The notes: generated by a model not told the origin, from the letters alone. Positions 36,498 through 45,569 are shown, counted from the first letter of the stretch. The stretch is DNA of 64,000 bases from Aggregatilinea lenta (GCF_003569045.1 NZ_BFCB01000001.1:775189-839188); one strand, 5' to 3'. Numbers and translations are program-made.

Positions 36498-37710
36498 CCA
36501 AACGCCGCGCGGCCACCTGCTGATCATCGACGACGAGGAGGAGATCCTTAAGGCGCTGAATCGCCAGTTCCGCCGCCAATATACCGTCCACGTGGCGCAC
36601 AGCGCCGACGAGGGTTACCGTCTCATGGCGGAACTGCCCGTGGACGTGATCATCTCCGACCAGCGTATGCCGGGCATGACCGGCGCGGAGTTCTTCAAGA
36701 AGGTCAAAGGTGAGTTTCCCGACGCGATCCGGCTGCTGCTGACCGGCTACGCTGACATCGAGGCCGTGATCGCGGCCATTAACGACGGCAACGTATTCCG
36801 TTACATCACCAAGCCGTGGGACCCCGTGGAGCTGGAGACGATTGTCGCGCAGGCATTCGAGCGCTACGACCTGATCGTGCAGAACCGCGCGTTGATGAGG
36901 GAGTTGCAAGAGGCCAATACCCGCCTGGAACGGCGCGTCACCGAGCGTACGGCGGAGCTTGAAGACGCTAACGAGCGGCTGGTCCAGCTCAACGAGCTAA
37001 AAAATGAATTCATGGGCATCGCCGCGCACGACATGCGCACGCCGCTGACGGTGATCAAGGGCATCGCCAGCATGCTCCTGGTGCGCCAGAACATCCCGCC
37101 GGAGATGCGTGAGGAGTACATGCAGATGATCCTCGACTCCGTGCAGGACATGCTGAATCTGCTCAACGACCTGCTGAGCATCTCGGAGATCGAGTCTGGC
37201 AAGCTGACGCTGCGCCCGCAGGAAGTCGAGCCGGACGCGTACGTCAAGCGCGTCGCGCAGCTTAACCGTCCGCTGGCCGAAAACAAGGATATCCAGATCG
37301 TCACCGATCTCGCGCCCGATCTGCCGCACATGCGCTTCGACCCGGAGCGCGTCCAGCAGGTGTTTAACAACTTGCTCAGCAACGCATTCAAGTTCTCGAA
37401 CCCCCGTACTACGGTGACTATCCGCGCCGTGCAGGGTGATGACGACACAGTGGTGTTTTCCGTGATCGACCAGGGCCAGGGCATCCCGGCGAGCGAGGTC
37501 GACCAGATCTTCGAGGCGTTCCAGCGGTCCAGCACCCGCGCCACCGCCGGGGAATCGAGCACGGGCCTGGGGCTGGCGATCTGCAGACGCATTGTCGAGC
37601 TGGCGGGCGGCAAGATCGCAGTCGAGAGTGAGCTGGGCAAAGGCAGCCGCTTCTACTTCACGCTGCCTTATGCGCCGGAGCAGGTCGGGGAAGCCGCCCC
37701 CGGCGAGTGA
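36481..37710 (+). CDS. Receiver-histidine kinase hybrid
   Basis: 409 residues. A receiver domain comes first (about 11-125): acidic pair D17/D18 in [10 protein letters not shown], phospho-acceptor Asp60 in [17 protein letters not shown], and the Lys of YITKPW. A coiled coil (130-172) leads to a kinase core with His183 in [17 protein letters not shown] box [16 protein letters not shown]1 VIDQGQGIP and G2 STGLGLAI. No DNA-binding output is present. It probably receives phosphate from the upstream kinase and passes it to an unlinked regulator. Starts inside the previous gene. Confidence 0.9.
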   Translation: MTETPDQTPRGHLLIIDDEEEILKALNRQFRRQYTVHVAHSADEGYRLMAELPVDVIISDQRMPGMTGAEFFKKVKGEFPDAIRLLLTGYADIEAVIAAINDGNVFRYITKPWDPVELETIVAQAFERYDLIVQNRALMRELQEANTRLERRVTERTAELEDANERLVQLNELKNEFMGIAAHDMRTPLTVIKGIASMLLVRQNIPPEMREEYMQMILDSVQDMLNLLNDLLSISEIESGKLTLRPQEVEPDAYVKRVAQLNRPLAENKDIQIVTDLAPDLPHMRFDPERVQQVFNNLLSNAFKFSNPRTTVTIRAVQGDDDTVVFSVIDQGQGIPASEVDQIFEAFQRSSTRATAGESSTGLGLAICRRIVELAGGKIAVESELGKGSRFYFTLPYAPEQVGEAAPGE

Positions 37711-37836
37711 GTCGCGCCGGTGGGCAGGATGCACAAAGTTCACTGGCGCGCCCGGATCATGCCTGGAAGGATCGCACGAGTTGTCTGCGGGCTTTGTGGA
37801 ATACACCCAAACTTTGACCAATATCCGCCTCATGAC

Positions 37837-37866
37837 TTGACACACCCTGGTCTTGTGCGTTAGAGT
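37837..37866 (+). promoter_or_regulatory. Promoter of the ilv-leu operon
   Basis: Perfect TTGACA (37837-37842), 18-bp spacer, TAGAGT (37861-37866). Transcription should start near 37873, giving a leader of about 460 nt before ilvD that contains two attenuators. Confidence 0.7.
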
Positions 37867-37931
37867 GAACAGCAATCAACCGCAAGTTTGAACGTGATTG
37901 AAACCATTCACCAGAGATTGAACGCAAACCC

Positions 37932-38015
37932 ATGAACCTGCGCAGCCTGGTCGTCCTCCTTATTAGCATTAGCCTCGTCCTTATTGGCGGGGTTTTCGTG
38001 GTTGGGAGGGCCTGA
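37932..38015 (+). CDS. BCAA-rich leader peptide 1
   Basis: 27 residues starting MNLRSLVVLLISISLVLIGG; 15 of 27 are Leu, Val or Ile (6 Leu, 6 Val, 3 Ile). The stop TGA is at 38013-38015, 26 nt before the terminator arm. Segment 1 (37953-37960, Val-Leu-Leu codons) can pair with segment 2 (38004-38011), so a ribosome stalled here for charged Leu/Val/Ile tRNA frees segment 2. The SD is weak. Role: sensing branched-chain amino acid supply, as in the enterobacterial ilv and leu leaders. Confidence 0.82.
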   Translation: MNLRSLVVLLISISLVLIGGVFVVGRA

Positions 38016-38069
38016 GCGCAGGCCGGTCAAGGTAACTTAGGAGCCTCCCAACACACGGGAGGCTCTTTT
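38001..38069 (+). promoter_or_regulatory. Attenuator 1 (antiterminator and terminator)
   Basis: Antiterminator: GTTGGGAGG (38001-38009) with CCTCCCAAC (38044-38052), 9 bp perfect. Terminator: GAGCCTCCC (38041-38049) with GGGAGGCTC (38057-38065), 9 bp perfect, then TTTT. The two are mutually exclusive. Alternative 1:2 pairing: 37953-37960 with 38004-38011, 8 bp including two G-U. An extra hairpin GGCCTG/CAGGCC with an AGCG loop (38009-38024) spans the leader stop codon. Confidence 0.85.
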
Positions 38070-38089
38070 CGTTTAAGGGCAAAACGATC

Positions 38090-38236
38090 ATGGCATTCGG
38101 AGCACCGTTACTCACTCTGTCCCTATTTAACGTCATCGTTATTGGCCTCCTTCTCGCGCTTGGGAAGGAGGAGCAACGGGTTGGAACGGTGCTAGCCCCG
38201 GCGCTGAGCAGGATTTCAGAGCGGCGTCAGGGGTAA
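38090..38236 (+). CDS. BCAA-rich leader peptide 2
   Basis: 48 residues starting MAFGAPLLTLSLFNVIVIGL, then LLAL; 12 of the first 24 residues are Leu, Ile or Val, including the rare codons TTA and CTA. The C-terminal half is ordinary and charged. Segment 1 (38101-38109) covers codons 4-7 up to the first Leu; segment 2 (38176-38193) lies further down the same ORF. AAGGGC upstream is a possible SD. It is a second, independent stalling site behind terminator 1. Confidence 0.75.
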   Translation: MAFGAPLLTLSLFNVIVIGLLLALGKEEQRVGTVLAPALSRISERRQG

Positions 38237-38280
38237 GAGAAACACAGAGGCCGCTCCAACCCGTAGGAGCGGCCTTTTTT
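38176..38280 (+). promoter_or_regulatory. Attenuator 2 (antiterminator and terminator)
   Basis: 1:2 pairing: AGCACCGTT (38101-38109) with AACGGTGCT (38185-38193), 9 bp perfect. 2:3 antiterminator: ACGGGTTGGAACGG (38176-38189) with CCGCTCCAACCCGT (38251-38264), 13 of 14. 3:4 terminator: GGCCGCTCC (38249-38257) with GGAGCGGCC (38266-38274), 9 bp perfect, then TTTTTT (38275-38280). Every arm is complementary to the next, the full classical attenuator logic. Confidence 0.85.
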
Positions 38281-38335
38281 GTTCGACAGCTATTCAGCTA
38301 GTAAGCGCAGAAAACTTCTAAGGACAGGCAGCATT

Positions 38336-40003
38336 ATGCGTTCAGACCGGATCAAAAAAGGCTTTGAGAGAGCGCCCCATCGCAGTCTGCTCAAGGCGAC
38401 CGGCGTCACCGACGCCGACATGCGCAAACCATTTATCGCCATCGTGAACTCGTACGTGGACATCATCCCCGGCCACGTGCACCTGCAGGAGTTCGGGCGC
38501 GTCGTCAAGGAAGCTGTACGCGAGGCGGGCGGTGTGCCGTTCGAGTTCAACACGATCGGCGTGGATGACGGCATCGCGATGGGCCACATCGGCATGAACT
38601 TCTCCTTGCCCAGCCGCGAGCTGATCGCAGACAGCGTCGAGACGATGATCGCGGCGCACGCCTTCGACGGCATGATTTGCATCCCCAACTGCGACAAGAT
38701 TGTGCCCGGTATGCTGATGGGCGCGATGCGCGTGGACATCCCGACCATTTTCGTCAGCGGCGGCCCGATGGCCGCAGGCAAGACGCCCGATGGCCGCACC
38801 ATCGACCTGATCAGCGTGTTCGAGGGCGTGGGAGCCTTCAGCGCGGGCAAGATCGACGAGGCTGAGCTGAAGATGCTGGAAGACTTCGGCTGTCCCTCGT
38901 GCGGCTCCTGTTCGGGCATGTTCACCGCGAACTCGATGAACTGCCTGATGGAGGCGCTGGGGCTGGCGCTGCCTTACAACGGAAGTGCGCTGGCCCAGTC
39001 CCCCGAACGCATCGCTCTGGCACAAGAAGCGGCGCGCCGGATCATGGTCCTGGTTGACGAGGACGTGACGGCGCGCCGTATCGTTACAGCGGAAGCCATC
39101 GACGATGCCTTCGCGCTCGACATGGCGATGGGGGGCAGCACCAACACCGTGCTGCATACCCTGGCGCTGGCCTACGAGGCGGGGGTCGAGTATCCGCTGG
39201 AACGCATCAACTCGGTTGCGGCGAAGGTTCCGCACATCTGCAAGGTCAGCCCGGCGTCCCACTGGCACATGGAAGACGTGCATCGCGCAGGTGGCGTCCC
39301 GGCCATCCTCAACGAAGTCGCCACACACTCGGACGTGCTGCACCTCGACCGCCCCACCGTCACCGGTAAGACCCTGGGCGAAAACATCAAAGATGCCGAG
39401 GTGACCGATTACGAAGTCATTCGCCACGCCGAAGATCCCTACAGCGAGCGCGGTGGCCTGGCGGTCCTGTTCGGCAGTCTGGCCCCCGAAGGCGCGGTGA
39501 TCAAGATCGGCGCGATCAGCGAAGCGATGCGCCACCACTGCGGCCCGGCGCACGTGTACGAGAGCGAAGAAGACGCCTCGCGCGGCATTCTGAACGGCGA
39601 AGTCCAGCCGGGCGAAGTGGTCGTCATCCGTTACGAGGGTCCGCGCGGCGGTCCGGGGATGCAGGAAATGCTCGGCCCGACGGCGCAGATTCAGGGGCGC
39701 GGCCTGGGCGACAGCGTCGCGCTGATCACCGACGGGCGTTTCTCCGGCGGCAGTCGCGGCGTCTCGATTGGGCACGTCAGCCCCGAAGCGGCGGCGCGCG
39801 GCCCGCTGGCCGCCGTGCAGGGCGGCGACCTGATCGACATCGACCTCGACGCGCGGCGGCTCGACCTGCTGGTGGAGCCGGACGAAGTCGAGCGGCGTCT
39901 GGCGGCGCTGCCGCCCTTTGAAACCGACATTCCCAGCCGCTGGCTGCGCCGTTACGCACGGCTGGTCAGCAGCGCCAGCACCGGGGCCGTGTTCCTGGAC
40001 TAG
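38336..40003 (+). CDS. ilvD: Dihydroxy-acid dehydratase
   Basis: 555 residues from ATG 38336; the frame is open upstream into terminator 2 but homology starts at [20 protein letters not shown]. Fe-S ligands lie in [18 protein letters not shown] and [18 protein letters not shown], and the C-terminal [15 protein letters not shown] is conserved. It dehydrates 2,3-dihydroxy-isovalerate and dihydroxy-methylvalerate to the 2-oxo acids, the last step before transamination in Val/Ile synthesis. First gene of the operon, directly under the two attenuators. Confidence 0.95.
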   Translation: MRSDRIKKGFERAPHRSLLKATGVTDADMRKPFIAIVNSYVDIIPGHVHLQEFGRVVKEAVREAGGVPFEFNTIGVDDGIAMGHIGMNFSLPSRELIADSVETMIAAHAFDGMICIPNCDKIVPGMLMGAMRVDIPTIFVSGGPMAAGKTPDGRTIDLISVFEGVGAFSAGKIDEAELKMLEDFGCPSCGSCSGMFTANSMNCLMEALGLALPYNGSALAQSPERIALAQEAARRIMVLVDEDVTARRIVTAEAIDDAFALDMAMGGSTNTVLHTLALAYEAGVEYPLERINSVAAKVPHICKVSPASHWHMEDVHRAGGVPAILNEVATHSDVLHLDRPTVTGKTLGENIKDAEVTDYEVIRHAEDPYSERGGLAVLFGSLAPEGAVIKIGAISEAMRHHCGPAHVYESEEDASRGILNGEVQPGEVVVIRYEGPRGGPGMQEMLGPTAQIQGRGLGDSVALITDGRFSGGSRGVSIGHVSPEAAARGPLAAVQGGDLIDIDLDARRLDLLVEPDEVERRLAALPPFETDIPSRWLRRYARLVSSASTGAVFLD

Positions 40004-40055
40004 CGGAATCACTTGCACACAGAAAACCTGTCATTGAGCGAGGAGGAACAGTAAA

Positions 40056-41762
40056 GTGAAACTTACCGGTGCAGAAATTGTCCTTGAGTGCCTCATCCGT
40101 GAGGGGGTCGAGGTCATGTTCGGCTATCCGGGCGGCGCGATCCTGCCGTTCTACGATGCCATGACCAAGTACCCGCAGATTCACCATGTTTTGACGCGGC
40201 ACGAGCAGGGCGCCTCGCACATGGCGGATGGCTATGCCCGCGCGACGGGTAAGGTCGGCGTGGCGGTCGCGACGTCCGGCCCCGGCGCGACGAACCTCGT
40301 CACCGGCATTGCCACCGCGATGATGGATTCTTCGCCTATCGTGTGCATCACGGGGCAGGTCGCCAGTCCGGCCATCGGCTCGGACGCCTTCCAGGAAGTC
40401 GACGTGACCGGCGTCACGCTGCCGATCACCAAGCACAGCTATCTGGTCTACGATGTGGAAGACCTGGCCTACATCGTGCGCGAGGCGTTCCACATCGCAC
40501 GCACCGGGCGGCCCGGCCCCGTCCTGATCGACATCCCGAAGGACGTGCAGAACGCCGTCACCGAGTTCGAATATCCCGAAGGCGAAATCTACCTGCCCGG
40601 CTACAAGCCGCCTCAGAAAGCCAGCGCCGAGGGCATTCAGGCCGCGTTGGATCTGATCCAGAAGGCCGAGCGTCCCGTCATCCTGGCCGGGCACGGTGTG
40701 CTGATGTCGGGCGCGACGAAGGAAGTCATTGAATTCGCCGAGCGCACTCAGACACCCATCGCGCTGACGCTGCTGGGCAAGGGCGGCGTGCCCGAAAGCC
40801 ACCCGATGTCGCTGGGCATGATGGGCATGCACGGCACGGGCTACGCCAATCTGGCAATCCAGAACGCCGACCTGCTGCTGGCCTTCGGCATGCGTTTCGA
40901 CGACCGCGTGACCGGCAACCTGAAGACGTACGCGCCCGACGCGAAGAAGATCCACATCGACATCGACGCGTCCGAAATCCACAAGAACGTGCGCGCCGAT
41001 GTGCCGATCGTGGGCGACTTGAAAACGGTCCTTAACCAGATCCTGCCCGCGCTGTCCGCTGTCGAGCACCGCGAATGGCTGGCGCAGATCCGCGACTGGA
41101 TGGAAGACGCCGACGAGCGCGACATCGTGCACCAGCACGTGACCAACAAGCTGCTGGCGGCGCACGTCATCCGCGACATGTGGGCGGCGACCCAGGGCAA
41201 TGCCATTGTCGTGACCGACGTGGGCCAGCACCAGATGTGGGAAGCGCAGTACTACCCGCACGAGCGCCCGCACACGCTGATCACGTCCGGCGGCCTGGGT
41301 ACGATGGGCTTCGGCCTGCCCGCCGCGATCGGTGCGGCGATGGGCCTGAAGACCAACAACGTGTGGTGCATCGCCGGGGACGGCGGCTTCCAGATGACCA
41401 TGAGCGAGCTGGCGACCGCCGTGCAAGAGCGCGTGCCGGTCAAGATCGCCATCGTGAACAACGGCTACCTGGGCATGGTACGCCAGTGGCAGGAGTTCTT
41501 CTACGAGGAGCGTTACAACGCCACGCCGATGATCACGCCGGACTTCGTCAAGCTGGCCGACGCCTACGGCATCCCCGCGCGACGCATCACCCAGCGTGAG
41601 GACGTGATCCCTGCTATGGAATGGGCCGACTCGGTCACCGACGGCCCGGTCCTGCTGGAATTTGTGGTCGAGAAACACGATATTGTTTACCCGATGGTCC
41701 CGGCGGGCGCCGACCTGCACAACATGATCCGCCGCCCGGTGCCTTCACCCGATGGGCTGTAG
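40056..41762 (+). CDS. ilvB: Acetolactate synthase large subunit
   Basis: 568 residues. N-terminal TPP-activating Glu in HEQGASHMADGYARATGK, the central FAD domain, and the C-terminal TPP/Mg motif GDGGFQMTMSELATAVQERV followed by NNGYLGMVRQW. The Trp/Met pattern is that of the biosynthetic, FAD-containing AHAS rather than catabolic AlsS. It condenses two pyruvates, or pyruvate and 2-oxobutyrate, in the first common step. The regulatory subunit gene starts 6 bp after its stop. GAGGAGGAA lies ahead of GTG 40056. Confidence 0.95.
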   Translation: MKLTGAEIVLECLIREGVEVMFGYPGGAILPFYDAMTKYPQIHHVLTRHEQGASHMADGYARATGKVGVAVATSGPGATNLVTGIATAMMDSSPIVCITGQVASPAIGSDAFQEVDVTGVTLPITKHSYLVYDVEDLAYIVREAFHIARTGRPGPVLIDIPKDVQNAVTEFEYPEGEIYLPGYKPPQKASAEGIQAALDLIQKAERPVILAGHGVLMSGATKEVIEFAERTQTPIALTLLGKGGVPESHPMSLGMMGMHGTGYANLAIQNADLLLAFGMRFDDRVTGNLKTYAPDAKKIHIDIDASEIHKNVRADVPIVGDLKTVLNQILPALSAVEHREWLAQIRDWMEDADERDIVHQHVTNKLLAAHVIRDMWAATQGNAIVVTDVGQHQMWEAQYYPHERPHTLITSGGLGTMGFGLPAAIGAAMGLKTNNVWCIAGDGGFQMTMSELATAVQERVPVKIAIVNNGYLGMVRQWQEFFYEERYNATPMITPDFVKLADAYGIPARRITQREDVIPAMEWADSVTDGPVLLEFVVEKHDIVYPMVPAGADLHNMIRRPVPSPDGL

Positions 41763-41768
41763 AGGTGC

Positions 41769-42335
41769 ATGATGACGAACGGAAACGCGAATGATAAGCA
41801 AACCCTGGTGGCCCTGGTCGAGAACCGGCCCGGTGTCCTGAACCGGGTGGCGAGCCTGTTCCGGCGGCGCAATTTCAACATCGACAGCCTCACGGTTGGG
41901 CGCACGGAAAACCCCGAAATCTCACGCATGACGATCGTGGTCGATCACGACGCGGAGAAAGTCGGCAACCAGCTCTCGAAGCTGGTGAACGTCATCGAAG
42001 TGCAGGAAGTGACCGACGTGCCGAACGTCAGCCGCGACCTCGCGCTGATCAAAGTGGCGGTTGAAAGCAGCCAGGCGCGCGGCGAGATCGTGCAGTTGTG
42101 CGACATCTTCCGCGCCCACATCGTGGATGCCGGGCCGGACGCCATGATCATCGAGATCACCGGCGACGAGCAGAAGATCAGCAGCATGGTAGAGCTGCTG
42201 CGCCCGCTCGGCATCAAGGAATTGGTCCGCACGGGCGTCGTCACCATGACGCGCGGCGATCACGTTCTGGCTCCGGACGAGTTCCAGATGCGATCTGTCA
42301 AACGTACCAACGGCCATCGCGCCAGCGTGGTGTAA
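41769..42335 (+). CDS. ilvN: Acetolactate synthase small (regulatory) subunit
   Basis: 188 residues; ATG 41769 or 41772. The N-terminal ACT domain reads TLVALVENRPGVLNRVASLF then RRRNFNIDSLTVG, and the second ferredoxin-like domain ends LLRPLGIKELVRTGVVTM. It activates IlvB and confers valine feedback inhibition. Two-domain length is the long (IlvH-like) type. Confidence 0.93.
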   Translation: MMTNGNANDKQTLVALVENRPGVLNRVASLFRRRNFNIDSLTVGRTENPEISRMTIVVDHDAEKVGNQLSKLVNVIEVQEVTDVPNVSRDLALIKVAVESSQARGEIVQLCDIFRAHIVDAGPDAMIIEITGDEQKISSMVELLRPLGIKELVRTGVVTMTRGDHVLAPDEFQMRSVKRTNGHRASVV

Positions 42336-42367
42336 GGTAGTGTAGGGTCATTATCCCCACCCCCAAA

Positions 42368-42438
42368 CCCCTCCTCTGTGAACGGGGAGGGGCTTCGAAA
42401 ACTGATTTTTCTCCCTTCCCTCCTTGTAGGGAAAGGGT
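42368..42438. repeat. Family B double hairpin between ilvN and ilvC
   Basis: CCCCTCC/GGGAGGGG (42368-42392) followed by CCCTTCCC/GGGAAAGGG (42415-42437) and GTCGGGGATGGGG. The same two-hairpin layout with the same flanks recurs at 45570-45640. It may uncouple expression of ilvC from the upstream genes. Confidence 0.7.
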
Positions 42439-42514
42439 CGGGGATGGGGCTGGAAACACTCTTTCGCGGAAACGACGGCGAAACGCCGCCCTTGACGACA
42501 CACAGGAGATCTCT

Positions 42515-43531
42515 GTGGCAAAGCTTTACTACGATCAGGACGCAGATCTGAAGTACCTTGATGGCAAGACGGTCGCCATCATCGGCTACGGCAGCCAGGG
42601 CCATGCCCACGCGCTGAACTTGCACGACAGCGGCGTGAAGGTCGTCGTCGGGCTGTACGAAGGCAGCAAGTCGTGGGCCGCCGCCGAGGCCGCCGGGCTG
42701 ACGGTGATGTCCGTGGACGCCGCCGCCGAGGCCGCCGACGTCATCATGATTCTGGTGCCTGACACGACGCAGGCGAAGGTCTATCACGAGAGCATCGAGC
42801 CGCACCTGAAGGCGGGCGATACGCTGATGTTCGCGCACGGCTTCAACATCCGCTTCGGCCAGATTCAGCCGCCCGCGTCGGTGGACGTGAGTATGGTCGC
42901 GCCGAAGGCCCCCGGTCACCGCGTGCGCGAGGTCTACCAGGAAGGCGGTGGCACGCCCGCCCTGGTCGCCGTTGAGCAGGACGCGTCCGGCCACGCGCTG
43001 GATCAGGCGCTGGCCTATGCGCGCGCCCTTGGCGCGACCCGCGCGGGCGTCATCGAAACGACGTTTACCGAAGAAACCGAAACAGACCTGTTCGGCGAGC
43101 AGGCGGTGCTGTGCGGCGGCGTGACCGGGCTGGTCAAGGCCGGGTTCGAGACGCTGGTCAAAGCCGGTTATCAGCCGGAGATCGCGTACTTCGAGGTGTT
43201 GCACGAGCTGAAGCTGATCGTGGACCTGATGTATCAGGGCGGCATGAACTACATGTGGTACTCCGTCTCCGACACCGCCGAGCAGGGCGGTTATCTGGGC
43301 GGCGACCGCCTGATCGACGAGGACGTGAAGGGCGAGATGCGCAAGATGCTGGACGAGATCCAGGATGGATCGTTCGCCCAGCGCTGGATCGCCGAGAACG
43401 AAAGCGGGCGCGGGAACTTCGTCCAGCGCCGCAAGCAGGAACAAACCCAGATGATCGAAAAGGTGGGCGAGGAACTGCGCGACATGATGCCGTTCCTGCA
43501 CGCCAAGCGTGCGCCCAACTTGAACGAGTAA
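42515..43531 (+). CDS. ilvC: Ketol-acid reductoisomerase (class I)
   Basis: 338 residues, GTG start at 42515 behind AGGAGA. Rossmann [13 protein letters not shown]; the Mg-binding C-terminal knot includes [20 protein letters not shown] and [20 protein letters not shown]. The loop that usually contacts the NADPH 2'-phosphate reads [11 protein letters not shown] (45-54), with Tyr48-Glu49 where NADPH enzymes tend to have Arg. This hints at NADH use. It isomerises and reduces acetolactate or acetohydroxybutyrate before IlvD. Confidence 0.94.
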   Translation: MAKLYYDQDADLKYLDGKTVAIIGYGSQGHAHALNLHDSGVKVVVGLYEGSKSWAAAEAAGLTVMSVDAAAEAADVIMILVPDTTQAKVYHESIEPHLKAGDTLMFAHGFNIRFGQIQPPASVDVSMVAPKAPGHRVREVYQEGGGTPALVAVEQDASGHALDQALAYARALGATRAGVIETTFTEETETDLFGEQAVLCGGVTGLVKAGFETLVKAGYQPEIAYFEVLHELKLIVDLMYQGGMNYMWYSVSDTAEQGGYLGGDRLIDEDVKGEMRKMLDEIQDGSFAQRWIAENESGRGNFVQRRKQEQTQMIEKVGEELRDMMPFLHAKRAPNLNE

Positions 43532-43543
43532 ACGTGGGTGTTG

Positions 43544-43571
43544 GTAGGGGCAATTCATGAATTGCCCCTAC
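43544..43571. repeat. Family A palindrome (perfect 28 bp, core AATTCATGAATT)
   Basis: Left half GTAGGGGCAATTCA, right half its exact reverse complement. It lies 12 bp after ilvC. Copy 57921-57948 differs in one base. Confidence 0.85.
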
Positions 43572-43616
43572 ATGCCAGGACAGGCGATCTGAGTTCTATG
43601 GAAGGGAGGTGATCGA

Positions 43617-43811
43617 ATGTCCGAGGATGGCCTTAGCGGCCTGCTGGAAGATGACCTTACCGATCTTACGCACACAGCACGACTTGACCGCACTGCACAA
43701 TACGAGAGGACACAATCAGCATGGACGAGCCTGGGGTTGATCCCAAAAACGTTGTACGGATTTTCGACACCACCCTGCGCGACGGCGAACAGTCGCCCGG
43801 CGCGAGCCTGA
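43617..43811 (+). CDS. Possible small ORF with consensus SD, overlapping leuA start
   Basis: 64 codons starting [30 protein letters not shown], a 10-base match to the 16S rRNA 3' end, sits just before ATG 43617. The ORF ends 91 bp inside leuA in another frame, so only about 35 codons are free of overlap. It may be a translated leader that couples or tunes leuA translation, or a strong ribosome standby site. No family recognised; codon use is not clearly coding. Confidence 0.4.
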   Translation: MSEDGLSGLLEDDLTDLTHTARLDRTAQYERTQSAWTSLGLIPKTLYGFSTPPCATANSRPARA

Positions 43812-45343
43812 CCAGCGCGGAGAAGATCGATATCGCCCGCCAACTGGCACGGCTGGGCGTGGACGTCATCGAGGCCGGTTTCCCCGCCGCCTCGCCTGAC
43901 GACCTGGAAGGCGTGCGCCGCATCGCGCAGGAAGTCGGCACCGCCGACGGCCCGATCATCTGCGGGCTGGCGCGCGCCAACAAGAACGACATCGACAAAG
44001 CCTGGGAAGCGATCAAGGATGCCGCCAAGCCCCGCATCCACACGTTTCTCGCCACCTCCGACATTCACCTGGAACACAAGCTGCGCATGACGCGCGAGCA
44101 GGTGGTCCAGCGCACGCGCGAGATGGTCAGCTATGCGCGCGCGCTGTGTGAGGACGTCGAGTTTTCGCCGGAAGACGCGGGCCGCTCCGATCCCGGCTAT
44201 CTGGTCGAGGTGCTCACCGTTGCCATCGAATCGGGCGCGACGACGCTCAACATCCCCGACACGGTTGGCTACCTGTCGCCGGACGAATATGGCGCGCTGA
44301 TGGAACAGCTCATCGCGGAGACGCCCGGCGGCGACCGCGTGATCTGGTCGGTGCACTGCCACGACGACCTGGGCATGGCGACGGCCAACACCCTCGCCGG
44401 GCTGGCGGCGGGCGCGCGGCAGGCCGAAGTCACAATCAACGGCATCGGCGAGCGCGCGGGCAATACGTCGCTGGAAGAAGTGGTGATGGCGATCCACACG
44501 CGCCCCACCTTCTATCACCTGTCCACCAACATCGACACCACACAGCTGGCCCGCACCAGCCGCATGGTCAGTAACTTCACCGGCATCGTGGTGCAGCCCA
44601 ACAAGGCCATCGTGGGCGCGAACGCCTTCAGTCACGAGGCGGGCATTCACCAGGATGGTATGCTCAAGCACCACATGACGTACGAGATCATGACGCCGGA
44701 GACGGTCGGCCTGTCGCAGAGCAACCTTGTGCTGGGCAAGCACAGCGGACGGCATGCCTTCCGCGTGCGCCTGAAAGACCTGGGCGTCGAGTTGGGCGAG
44801 GACGAGCTGAACCAGGCGTTTGATCGCTTCAAGGAACTCGCCGACAAGAAGAAGCTGGTCACTGACGCGGATATCGAAGCGCTGATCGCGGACGAATTTT
44901 ACGGCCCTGAAGAGGTCTTTAGCCTCGCCGGACTCCAGGTCGCGTGCGGCCAGCCCGGTATGCCTACTGCGACGATCAAGCTCACCGGCCCGGACGGCCA
45001 GGATCATCTCGCCGCCGCAATCGGAACCGGGCCGGTTGATGCGGCCTATCAGGCCATCGACCAGATCATCGCCACACCCGCGACGCTCGTCGAGTACCGC
45101 GTCAATGCCATCACCGAGGGTATCGACGCGCTGGGCGAAGTGACGGTGCGCATCCGCCGCAACGACGACGACAGCCCGCGCACCTTCGGCGGGCACGGTG
45201 CAGACACGGATATCATCGTCGCCAGCGCCAAAGCGTATCTGTCCGCGCTGAACAAGCTGCTGGCCTACACCGGCTACCAGGACCGCAAGCCCGAAGGCGA
45301 AGCCTCGACCGTCCGTGTGAACGCAGCAGTCCCGGCCAACTAG
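43721..45343 (+). CDS. leuA: 2-isopropylmalate synthase
   Basis: 540 residues. Catalytic start [20 protein letters not shown], metal ligands in [20 protein letters not shown], and [19 protein letters not shown]; the C-terminal LeuA regulatory domain (about 390-520) binds leucine for feedback control. It condenses acetyl-CoA with 2-oxoisovalerate in the first leucine-specific step. The long form with the regulatory domain and the [11 protein letters not shown] motif separate it from the CimA encoded further down. GAGAGG lies upstream of ATG 43721. Confidence 0.94.
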   Translation: MDEPGVDPKNVVRIFDTTLRDGEQSPGASLTSAEKIDIARQLARLGVDVIEAGFPAASPDDLEGVRRIAQEVGTADGPIICGLARANKNDIDKAWEAIKDAAKPRIHTFLATSDIHLEHKLRMTREQVVQRTREMVSYARALCEDVEFSPEDAGRSDPGYLVEVLTVAIESGATTLNIPDTVGYLSPDEYGALMEQLIAETPGGDRVIWSVHCHDDLGMATANTLAGLAAGARQAEVTINGIGERAGNTSLEEVVMAIHTRPTFYHLSTNIDTTQLARTSRMVSNFTGIVVQPNKAIVGANAFSHEAGIHQDGMLKHHMTYEIMTPETVGLSQSNLVLGKHSGRHAFRVRLKDLGVELGEDELNQAFDRFKELADKKKLVTDADIEALIADEFYGPEEVFSLAGLQVACGQPGMPTATIKLTGPDGQDHLAAAIGTGPVDAAYQAIDQIIATPATLVEYRVNAITEGIDALGEVTVRIRRNDDDSPRTFGGHGADTDIIVASAKAYLSALNKLLAYTGYQDRKPEGEASTVRVNAAVPAN

Positions 45344-45362
45344 AACACGAGGAGCGACGACG

Positions 45363-45545
45363 ATGGCTTCTACCGACTCATCCAACGGCAGACCGCGCAC
45401 CGCCGCGCCGGAATTATCCGGTCTGTTCGACGCCTTCCCGGAGCCGCGCGCCTGGGCGCTCAACTGGGACGGGCCCGCGTTGGGCCAGCCCCCGCGAGTG
45501 CCAACTCCCCCTGGCGTGAAGGTCCGGTTCGTGCGGCGGGGGTAG
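45363..45545 (+). CDS. Small conserved-looking protein between leuA and leuC
   Basis: 60 residues (MASTDSSNGRPRTAAPELSG, then LFDAFPEPRAWALNWDGPAL). GAGGAG precedes ATG 45363 by about 10 nt, it starts 20 bp after leuA, and third codon positions are strongly G/C, all of which suggest a real gene. Rich in Pro, Arg and Trp, no domain recognised. Function unknown; co-transcription with leu genes is likely. Confidence 0.6.
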   Translation: MASTDSSNGRPRTAAPELSGLFDAFPEPRAWALNWDGPALGQPPRVPTPPGVKVRFVRRG

Positions 45546-45569
45546 TAAAGGGTTAGCCCCCACCCCAAA

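Noticed and set aside
38342-41720. Long minus-strand ORFs opposite ilvD and ilvB
   Set aside because: Shadows; His/Arg/Gln-rich and without motifs, while ilvD and ilvB are complete.
43544-43720. T-box or leucine riboswitch before leuA
   Set aside because: I find no T-box AGGGUGGNACCGCG-like bulge or specifier loop; the main hairpin is a family A palindrome found in many unrelated gaps.
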